Below are positions 21,901-32,883 of a DNA stretch of 64,000 nt, one piece after another. The position numbers and the translations under genes are program-made. Positions within the stretch are counted from its first letter, which is position 1. Each line of letters begins with the position of its first letter. A model generated the notes under the pieces. That model did no database searches. It was not told the DNA's origin and saw only the letters and a list, made by a program, of their open reading frames with translations. Origin of the DNA: Cristatella mucedo (taxonomy: Eukaryota; Bryozoa; Phylactolaemata; Cristatellidae); assembly GCA_009760855.2 (NCBI GenBank), contig WPIO01000049.1, forward strand, positions 2,435,001 through 2,499,000. The letters are read 5' to 3'.

Positions 21901-24900
21901 CAAAATGGTGGGTGGTAAGGTGAGAAGCCAGAGTGGGGGAAGTCTTCTTTAGCGCGAGATCAGACGGAGCAATAGAGTGAAGGACACTAAAGATTAGTGA
22001 CACTACAGACAGAACGTTGAAATCAACGAGCACCAAAGTAGCCACTTAAGCTTTGAGAGAGCTAATTTAATTTTATTATTATTTCTTAATAATTTAATTT
22101 TTTAAATAATTTGCTATGGAAAACGCTCATGCGTAACACCCACTCATTCGTGGTGGCTTTTGTGAAGTTACAGATGGGGATGCGTTACAATGCATTTTTG
22201 GACCAGTGAGAAGTGGCAATACCAGAGAGTCGGTGGGGCACTAATGGCAGGATAATGCCTATCTGCAGAGTTTCCGCACCACAATGACTGGAACCATCTT
22301 ACGACACAGGCAGGAAGACCTGAATAGACCTGACGACCTTGACTTGTGAGCTCTCGAGAAAGCTGAACCGACGAGGTCAGCGACCTCGTCGGTTCTGACT
22401 TCAGTCTGGAAAGTTGTCTGAGTACAGAGTGTGTCGACAAAAAAAGGCACACTAAGTGATCTTGAGCAGCAGTGGCGGCAGCAGCTTGTGCTGCTCAAAC
22501 ACTATTGCTACATGTGCCAAATGTCACGTCGGAATGCACCGTCAAAGCAGCATTCACTCCGACGGCTTTTAAGGCCTAGCTTGCCATACCGTGGAGCCGT
22601 GACAGGAGCCAGGAACATCCGGAAGTGAGCAGTGCAAGTGGTGTTAGCAGCCTTTGGCCGAGGGGGGGCCTGAATAAAGCTAGGCTCAGCATTTCCGGCT
22701 AGGCATCAAGTCTGTCCCGAAAATCGCCCTGCCATAAGCAGGCTGGACGTGACATGACACGCTCACTTACCCTGCTTATGCTTTCTGCAGCCCTGCTTTG
22801 GCCCCGAGTGAGGTGCTTGCCTTTAAAGACAGTGGTCGTGGGGTCGAGCCGTGCAGCATGTGTAAATTGCCTGGATAGATTCACTGCCCTCAGGGCGCCA
22901 TAAAAAATAATTCTACTGGTATTTTTCCTCTCACAATAAGCCTCAGCAGCAGCAGAAGCTTGGGCTACAGTTCACAGGTACTGAGGCAGCTACCCCGTGT
23001 GACCACTTTCTGGCACCATGGTCCTATGCTAGGTACCACCAGTTCAGTGATCTTCATCTGACTTGAGAGTCCAATCGTACAGCCAGACGTTGGCGTGCGT
23101 TCGTGCCGGTGAATAGCCCGGGCAGCCCAGGGGTAAGGCACACACACTTGATTGACGACCCTGGCTGGGGGGGGGGGTTTCTGGGTGGGGTCAGGGGTTC
23201 AGGGGTGGGGGAGGGACAGGGTTCAAGTGCTGCAGTAAGTAGGCAGCTGGGCAATGGGTGCCACGGCTTTTTTGCTACAATACAAAGAACAAGTATTGTA
23301 ATATTCAGTCTTCTGCATAGCGCCACGAGAGAACCGAATCTCGGTGCAGTCGCTTTACAGCCCGCCCAAGAGAATCGATAGACAAGAGCAAGCAGAGTGA
23401 GTAGGTCAAGGTCTTTGCACGTGGACAAGCATGCAAAGGCGCACAAGAAGACACTCGGGGTTACTGGTGAGTAGGTAGGCCCAGGTTGGTTAGCATGTAC
23501 TGGTTCATGCACATGTGAGCAGGCTGAGAGCACCAAGGAGAGCAGACAAGAGGATGCCTAAAAAGGGAAAGACAGACGGAACCGATGTATCTCTTTGGCT
23601 CAGATGACAAATGCTGGAAAGCAGCGCAGCGGGTGCCGGAAGCCGGAATAATGCTCCCGACTTTCCGAGCTTCGAAAGATTTCAATTTTCAGTGCAAGGA
23701 ATGGCTGGCGAGACGACTGGAAGCCGAGGAGGCGAACAGTCGAACAGGTGACCGGAAGAGAGAGCCGAGCTCGGACGGTTCGAGCCAGTAAAGCCGTGAC
23801 AGAAGAGTTTCGGTGTTGCCGCTTGACGGCCGTAGACGACAGAGCAGCCAGCCACCGTGGTTTGGGGCCAGACCCAGTCGATTAAGGGCACACGAGGCCC
23901 GGAGTCCTGGCCAAAGTGAATTGCCGTAATCTAGACACGATGTCACGACTGCATGGACCAGTTTGGCTGTCACACCTTTGATTGACTATGGAAGCCCTAA
24001 TTTTGGCAATCTTCCTCAGCTGAAAGTAGGCAGTAGCAGCAGTGTAGAAAGGGCTTGGCATGGAGGCAAGGTGCTCATCTGATTACGAGTTTTTTTGGAG
24101 TGGTATGCTGAGATTAGGGGCAGCCGGCAGTCACGTTAGGGGTGCTGGATAGACCAACCAATATTTTCGGCGAGGTCTTCTAGCATGAGGGCGGTGATGC
24201 AAGGCTTGCCCTAACCATTAGGTTGATGTTTATCTCGATTAACATCAGGAAGCCAGTGGCCATCCCCGAGCAAAAGTCATCAATCCAAGGCTGCAAGTGA
24301 GGTATGCAAGGGCCGGATGCACAGCAAGGCTAAACAAGTACTAATTGATTCAACCTCTTTTGTATAGCGACAGAAGAGCCTATACACTATCGCCATCACT
24401 TGCAGCGCGGCAACAATAGTCCCGAATACATGTTAAAGCCTATGTTTAACATTTGCTGCTTTCTTATTGCCAGTCCTAAACCAAAAGGCATCCGGATGGG
24501 CTTGCACCTCTCACTTAGTCAGAGGTGCAAAATCGTCATCAAAGACGTTGGCTAGCAACGGATCGTAGCTTTGAATCAAACACAGAAAATCGGTGGGAGG
24601 ATCGAGAGGATCAAGGAAGGCTGCGAGGATGCAAGTTTGCTGAAGACAGCGCATCAACGTCAAGAGAGTCTAGATTTCTTGACTCCGTTTAGTTTTGGAT
24701 GTGGAAACATGAACACATTCCAGGGAGAATGAAATGTGCGCTTCATCCAGTTTCAAAACATTCTGGCGTAGCAAATTTACTTCGGCAACGAGCAAGTTTT
24801 CTATGACACACCAGGTAAGAGGCCAGGTAGAATTCTAATTAAGTTATGCACAGCATGTGCAAATATTTATTGAAAGCCCAAAAGCAATCACACGCTGCTG

Positions 24901-27900
24901 GCATGTGTGCATTAGTGTGATGTATCGTCTCACCGTGATTATTCATGACCTCCTTTGTCAAGCAAGGCATAGAGGCCGCAGGTTTTTTGAGCGTTGTCTC
25001 TCCTCCTGAAGCACATTTCACAGAGCCGGAGCTTTACTGAAAAATTCGGCTACTGGTGGGGGTCGAACGCCCTACCTCAGCTGCCTGTCGATATTGTTCT
25101 ATAGACATTTTAAGGCATTCAAATCAGGCAAGTGGCCGAGCCACTGCATCACCACCAAACAAGTAATCGTCAAAAAGTATTTCACTGGCCTGGAAGTGCA
25201 CATAAGGTGCTTATCTTGCTGCTAAAACTAACGACTCTCAGCAGAGTACCTGAGCTTTGAAATACAACTTGCTTCGCCTGCAATAACTTGGATAAAGTAC
25301 TTTTTGGTATAGGTAGGGGCTTGACCACGAGCATAGAGGTTGAAAGACTCACACAAGTGCAAGCACTTGTTGGAACACGACGGATCATAATAATAATAAT
25401 AATAATAATTCACTTGATAAAGCACCCTCAGAGAACTTAATCTCTCTCTCTAGGCGCTTTACATTTGCTGTAAAGTGAAATGCAATTGAATGGTAAGTAA
25501 AATCATGCTTGAAAAACAAACGAAATGAATAATATGGTTAGGGGTGATATGCACAGGGTCAGCATGCAAATGTGGTTAGTGGCAGCATGCACGGTGTCAG
25601 CACGCATAAGCACATCAAGGACGAATCACAGGGACCCACTAAATGCTGTCCTAAATAGGTGTTTTTAGGTTCATTTTAAATGTGGTCAGGTCAGGGGATG
25701 TTCTGACGAAGGTCGGGAGGGAGTTCCAGGCTTTGGGAGCATATGAACTAAATGCAGGGTCTCCAAAGGATTTAAGGTTTGTATGAGGTATTTGTAGACT
25801 GTTGGATTTCGAAAAGCGGGTGGTACGATGCTTGGCCTGATGGGGTAGTATATCTGACAGATAGGCTGGAGCCATAGAATGAAGGGACCTAAAAGTGAGC
25901 GACAAAACCTTGAAGTCAATCCGTTGCTTGACTGGTAGCCAGTGCAGGTCGGCGAGAAGTGGTGTAATGTGGCAACTGCGACGCTCACGACAGACAAGCC
26001 TAGCTGCAGAGTTTTGCACCAGCTGCAATCGCCTGAGCGCACATGCTGGTAGGCCAGTAAGCAGTGAGTTGCAGAAGTCGAGACGGGATGTCACGAATGC
26101 ATGGACCAACTTGGACGTGGTATCTTTATCTAAACAAGCCCAAATTTTAGCAATGTTATGAAGCTGAACATAGGCGGATTTGACTGTGGAGCTGATATGG
26201 TCGTCTGACGAGAGTTCGCTTTGGAATATGACACCTAGATTTCGAGCTGATTCAACTGGAGATATGCTGGCAGAGCCAATTTTGAGAGTCAGCCTTTCCA
26301 ATCTCTGGATCACACTGGGTTTGCCCATAACTAGTAAGTTAGTTTTATCATCGTTAAGTTTTAGAAAATTTGCTGCCATCCATGTGCGGATGTCATCAAT
26401 GCATGCAGATAGTGAGTTTAGAGAATTTGAGGTGCTCGAAGGCTGGAAGGGGTCAAAACAAAGGTACAACTGAGTGTCATCTGCATAGAAGTGAAAGCCT
26501 AGATTGTGCTTGGCAATCACATCAGCAAGAGGCAGAGTATAAACCGTGAAAAGAACAGGACCTAGCACTGAGCCCTGAGGTACTCCATATTCCAGAGGTA
26601 CTTCAGATGATCTTTGTCCATTCACGTCACTCTGGAGTCTCCCACGGAGATAGGACCTGAACCACTGCAGAGCAGTGCCAGTGATGCCCAGGCGAGATGA
26701 GAGGCGCTCTAGAAGAACTTTGTGATCGATGGTATCAAAAGCTGCTGAAAGATCAAGCAAAACAAGCAGAGACACTCTACCCATGTCTGCATGGGCAAAG
26801 ATCATCAAAGTTGACATTTAAATCGTCCAGACTGAGGAAAGAAAATTTCTCGTGCAAAAGGAACCGAGAGAAAGCCGGAAGCCGTGGTCAGCTACGATCT
26901 GCTGCCGCCAATCTGCAGATGCCAATCGAGCCGATGCTGTCGCCGATGCCCAATCACGGATCGCCTGATAATGATAATGATAATGATCACACAATCACAG
27001 ATCGCTTGATCACCAAGCATGACTTACTTTGAGTCCAGCAGTGGCAAAGTTCAGGTTCAGCTTTGATAGCTTCGCCAGCGTCTGCAAGCGCCTGAAACGA
27101 GCGATCAAGCCCAGCAAGTCGAACGCGCTGCAGTGGCAGCAAGCTCCCAAGGGGTGTGAGAATGCTGCGCCAGGCCGCCGCTGCTCGTCACTGCCTCCAC
27201 CACGGACCACAGGATCTGGCAGCTTCGCCGGCGAGTCCGATGCTGCTGGCTGCGACTCTGTGAGCAGATGCCAGGTAAAATCGACAGGTGCCACACTCTC
27301 ACTGGCCAGCCCGAGGCACGGACTCAGCTCGAGGAACGAGGCACGAGGCGACAGCTCGATCTAATCGAATCGGTGGCATGCAGCGGCAGGTGCCTCGAGA
27401 AGAGACGAGTCGACTAGAGTGGACCGTCTCGAATAGCCGAGTGGCTGCTTCCCTATGGGCATTGGCTCTAATGGCAGGAGTCGCCGGCTCAGCATTATTT
27501 TCTACCAGTGGATTGCGCTCATTGCAGAGCCACGTCTTCGACAGATCGACTCGCCCCCTCCCACACCCTGGGGGCAGCTTATGGGTGGTGCAGCAGTGTT
27601 GCAGCCACAGAGGCTGGTGCTCAGAAGGAGCTGCAGCAGCCTCTGTGGCTACTGCAGCTCTGTTGAAGCCGATCACCAAGGCACTGAGTGACGTTTGTCA
27701 TGTGCGGTGCAAACTACTCGAACTGTGGACTCCTCGGGAATGACTCAGCAGTCGTTGAAACGTTCGTTGCTGAGGCCACTTTGCCATCGGTGATCCTTAT
27801 CAAAGCTGGCCTGATAGGCTGATAGTGGCCAAAACCAGTTTTCGGCAAGCCCTTTATCTCCTTGTGCCCTGCGTAACTCTCAAGGCAAGCTCGTGGACGC

Positions 27901-30900
27901 TAGGGCTACGCCAGATACGAAGGCGATGGAGCTGCCTGTGCAGCACTGGCCGAAGTCCACCGGCATATCTGTCACCAGCCGTTTGTATGCAGGCATAAGT
28001 TTTCTGGCTTCGTGACATTAAGATGTCACGCGAGCGTGTGATCACGCTACATGGGCGGCGCAGCATGAACCGAGTGCATACAGGCCAGTCAGACTTATCA
28101 TTATGTACCACAGGCACTAAAGGAGAGCATGTATTAAGACTCTCAGCACCCATTAGCACAGGTCTGCCAGTGCCTTTGAGTTTGTGCCCATACACCGTGG
28201 ACCTAATTCTGCACGTAGCAGGTAAGCACACTGTTAATGAAATCTCTGAAAACAGGCCATTTGATCAGCGGCATAATTCTTTTTTACTAAACGATATTGA
28301 CTTCACCACCTATCACTGTCACATTAGAACCACATTTGGGTCACATTAGAAGCAAGTGTGGGCAGGCTGAGCACTGTAACACCTTTAAAGCACAAAAAGG
28401 AAGGAGATCGTGGTTTGGCTTCGAGTCAACTTAGTCTGAGCAATGAGCCTGTTGAGAAGAGTCGGCTTGACGCTACAATCTTAATGCTACTTATGCTTGG
28501 CTTAGACGACAAATTGACTCACGAGGCATCTAGCACCTTGCAACACATACCCCAGAACCAGGTATGAGAAAGCAAAATACTGTGCATCGCTTGCCTCAGG
28601 GTCAAATCGGCGACCTCAGACACCTTATCGGGTCGGCAAAAGGGCGAACTGGGCCAAATCAAAAGGGCCGAATCAAAATGGCCAGTCAGACCCGGCTGAC
28701 TCGTCAGCAGAGAGATGTGGCTCGCCGGCAGCCAGCCAGACAGCAGGCGCTTAGCTTGCACGCCCACTAGGCTCTTACTAGCCTCAGCAGCAAGCTACCA
28801 GCAGCAGCAGCAGCAGCAGCCTCAGCAGCAGCCTCTTACCTGTACAGTGGTTTGAGCAGACTCTCGCTTAGCTGGCTGTGATCCTTCGCCACCTCGGCAG
28901 GATCAGTGGGAAGTCGCCTCTCTGCAAAGTATGTGTCCCTCATTCCCTCTGTCATTCGTGAATCAGCAATGCCAGGCAGAAGCAGCAGCAGCATCAGCAG
29001 CAGCAGCAGGTGTCATGCAGAGATGCAGACAGCAGTGCAATCATTCAGTAGAAATGGAATAAACGTCAAATCAAAAAGTAAACCTGGTCAGATGCACACC
29101 GACTGATCATTGTGCACATTACTAAACTCATCACGTTCGACAATAGTTGCTGAGACACAGTAAATCATTGCCCCTTTTCCAGTGCCAGAATGGGGTGTGA
29201 AGAGATTTATCAATCGGTCTTGTAAGCAGCTTGGCGTTTCGACTTCCGGTGCAAGCAGGGCCGGAACGAGCAACGATCGCACCCCACCGAAGTCTGTGCA
29301 CCAGCCCGTGTGATCTGAGAACACGGGAGTGGCAGAGCAAAGCAAACAAGAAAACCCAAAGGGGACCTGCAGACGCCTTGAGCTGGCCTAGCAAGTCTCT
29401 GGCGCTAGTCGTACCTGTCCTAGCCAGGGATTCAAATTCCACTCGAAGCTTTGGACAGTAATCTTGAGCTGACACAAATCTCGGAGGGGGACATAGTGTG
29501 CTTTTGACAGTTCGGTCAGCAGGGGACAGTCTGCAAGCCGCTGCGAGAGCGCTGCAGCTGGACAAGAGGGCATTAGACAAGACGGTGGCTCGCACGAGGC
29601 CAGCCAAGTGAAAGAGAGAGAGGCATGCTGGCTGCTGACAGGCGCCAAGCTTGCCGCCAGTCGCTGCTGCTACTGCACTGAGCACCAATACAAGATGGTT
29701 GATCTGTGAAAAATGGCTGCATTTCTGTATGTGGGCATCATCGGTATACACTACACAGTCTTACAAAACTGAGGACAGGTAGCTTTCGAGAGGCAAACCT
29801 ACAGCCAGGGTCCCTGGTAAGTGCTCAGTGCCTCCTCCTCCTTGAGAATCGAAAGCGAGCATTGAAGACATGCAAGCGCACGGCAGCTGCAGCAGCATTA
29901 GCATCAGCAGCAGCATCAGCATCAGCAGCAGCAGCAGCATCAGCAGCAGCAGCATCAGCATCAGCAGCAGCATCAGCAGCATCAGGAGCATCAGCAGCAG
30001 CATCAGCAGCAGCAGCAGCATCAGCAGTAGCAGCATCAGCAGCAGCAGCATCAGCAGCAGCAGCATCAGCATCAGCAGTAGCAGCATCAGCATCAGCAGC
30101 ATCAGCATCAGCAGCAGCAGCAGCATCAGCATCAGCATCAGCATCAGCAGTAGCAGCATCAGCAGCAGCAGCAGCAGCATCAGCATCAGCAGCATCAGCA
30201 GCAGTGGGCGGCCTCAATAGCAGTGCTTCGGGCGTCCAGGCACACTCTCCTCCAGCTCAGCCTGTGCTGCTGGTGCTGCAGCAGCCCCTCCCCTGGGCTT
30301 TGTTGCTCACGTCGGTTACTCTCAGTGGAATCCTCTCGGTGTACAGAGGGCGACGTTAGATCTAATTAGCTGGCACTTTGTCTTTCACTGCAGCACCTCC
30401 CAGTGGCCCTGGGCTGCATGTGTTGCCACGCCCACAGCTCTGCTGGCTAAAACGGCTTCCGGTCGGCAGTCGGCTGCCCTGCGACCTCACTCTCAGAGAG
30501 CTCAACTCAAGCTTGCTGTAAGGTCAGCCAGTCTGCTTAGGCTTCAGTCTTTGGCTCGAAAAGTTTCGTTTACACAGCAAGCCTTGCGTCTGTCCTGCTT
30601 CGGTCTGTCCTTCTTTCAGGAAGTCTCCATGGTCGGTTTACCTCTTTAAGTTTTTCGTCTAACTTGCTCCACCCGAGAGAGTGATCACGGGAAATAATAT
30701 CTGCTTTGGGAAGTAGGAAGCAGCCTCGGCTGTCCTCCTCTTCCCAATGAGTTTTAACCATCCGAGGCTGCCTTTATTCATGCAGCCTCGCTATCTGATT
30801 ATTACATATACCACGACTGTGTAGTGCCTCGTAAAGAAAGGGATGTTTCTGCAGAGCAGCAGCACACAGATTATGTCCCGGATCGATTCGACGGCTCAGA

Positions 30901-32836
30901 TTGCTTCTCTAAGCAATCTGAGCAGTGAAGGTCACGTCCTAGCAGGGACGCATGATTGATTTGTCAGGCTGTCAGCAAGTTGACCCGGCTAATCACCTCT
31001 CTCACCAAGTGAGTCGGCTCAAATGAAAAAAATTGCCTTTTCTCCTTAGCACTGTACACTGGCCATGTATTGTAAGACCGCTGTTGTACTATGCAGTACT
31101 TTCCTGTGAAGTCTTTCGTGCTCATCCATAAATGCAACTGTGCTGTCTGAAAAAGCAGGCGATTGGTGCTGGTCATTCTATAGGGCGGATACTATATTAT
31201 ATCGAGACCCTGTCGGAAGAGACCAGGCATTAGCAGTGGCAGCTTGAGATTTCCTGCTGCCGACTATGGCACATCCTTTCCAGCCGTCCTGAGCTGCTAT
31301 TTCCAGGCTCTCTTCACTAGCTCAAATGCTTTCATGACTCTGCCATGCTTCTCACTTTTTCTTTGTTGCGTGAAATGAAGTATGTTGGGTACCGAATGTT
31401 TGCCGAAAGCTGCATAGGCTGTGAGTTTACTATACAAAACTATCCTTTATAAAACACCTACATAGTCTTAGTGGAGTTACATGTGGAGTTACATGTGGAG
31501 TTAGTGAGATACATTTTGCTGACTGTGCCCAGAGCTGTTATCATGCAATGACAGGCCAGCGACACGTTAGGGCGGCCTAATCCACTAATGCTAATCATAA
31601 TCCACGACTGGAGCCAGCCGTATAGCAGAGGACAGCTGGATGGCATACGATGCATTTGTAACTGCAGCTGGACGAATGTGTTAATAGGCAATCGGGGAGC
31701 TGCCAGTGGAGCAGGCTCCAAGCTAATCCCCTTTCCCGGTCACCTCTAAGCTGACGAATTGAAAAAAAAGCTGATCTTTGTCGGACGATCCTCAAAAGAT
31801 ACTATCGAAAGATAGCATACCAAAAAACTGGCTAGGTCCCGAGATTGCCTCAGCGATACCAGAACTACTTAGCATCAAGCGCAAGAAGATTGTTGGCTAA
31901 ATAGTGAGTCACGGTGCTCCTCACACACTTACTATACTCAGAGACTTCATTTTCAATCAGGCGATTTTAAAATTGCTCAATAGTTTCTGTCGGTATTCAT
32001 CCGTTGAGGCATACAACAGTAAACCCGAGACTAGATGCTGAGTTTTGGTTTGCTTACCTGCAGTGCTCCCAGCTTCTCGACCGGGAGGTTGCAATCTGAT
32101 CAACTGGCTACCCTGGACTACCAATGCCTGCCTGACAAAAAGGTCCTGCTTACGAAAAGAGCATACAGCCAACCTCTCTCGCTACGGATCAGCTCCACAT
32201 AGCGGTCAAGTCAGGTCGTGTGCTGCTGGTGAAGGACAACATTACACTTGCTGCTGCTATCTAGGAGACGACCAGCAGCTGCATTCAGAGGCAGCAGCAA
32301 CAGTAGCTGCAGCAGCGTCAGTGATCGACAGTGCTGCCAGTCGGCGACGTAATGAGCAGCAAAAGAGTAATCTTTTATCGCCAAGAGTCGATTGAGAGAT
32401 TTCCCTGACCTTGTGGTAGCCCAGAAGTGACAGTCCTCATGCAGCACAGCCTAGCTTCAACACCTAATTGCATTTTTTAGAGACACCTCGAATTACCACA
32501 ATATGAAGCAACCCATAATCGCTGTGAGCCTACTCTGTGCATGTCATTTGATCGGCAGTCATGCATCAGTTAGCTACATCCGCTTATCGGTGTGCCACCT
32601 TTAACAGCAAAGCAGTGAAAATAAATATAAGGATATGCCCAGCCATGGTCTTAGCACAGAAGTAAAAGCAGGGCAACTTGAAAGACCAAACGCGTATGCA
32701 AACGCAAACACACTTGCACATGCACACGCATGCCCCTACGTGCACGTGCACACACAGTTGTAAACACCCGCACGGTCACCCATGTGCACACACGTGCTCG
32801 AGCAAACAGGCACAGGCAAATACACGCTTGCATGCG

Positions 32837-32883
<47 letters not shown>

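Larger units (their letters stand above)
20352..27027 (-). other. Long intron of the RhoGAP gene
   Basis: About 6.7 kb between the SAM-end exon and the large linker exon. It contains three LINE pieces (21.8, 23.7 and 25.4-26.8 kb), SINE A and B pieces and a family C fragment. The GC-rich part at 20.4-21.5 kb has open frames but none with a recognised domain. Confidence 0.6.
27128..30672 (-). other. Intron of the RhoGAP gene
   Basis: Holds trinucleotide tracts at 28.80-29.02 and 29.88-30.20 kb. No other exon or element is recognised. Confidence 0.5.

Noticed and set aside
29706-30359. 217-codon Ala/Ser-rich frame and opposing Leu/Met-rich frames
   Set aside because: Derived from the CAG/CAT triplet array; no conserved segment outside it.
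32058-32095. 38-bp alternative SAM microexon
   Set aside because: Residues fit SAM and the donor is strong, but it exits in phase 0 and no downstream exon in the required phase was found, so it was left out of the gene model.
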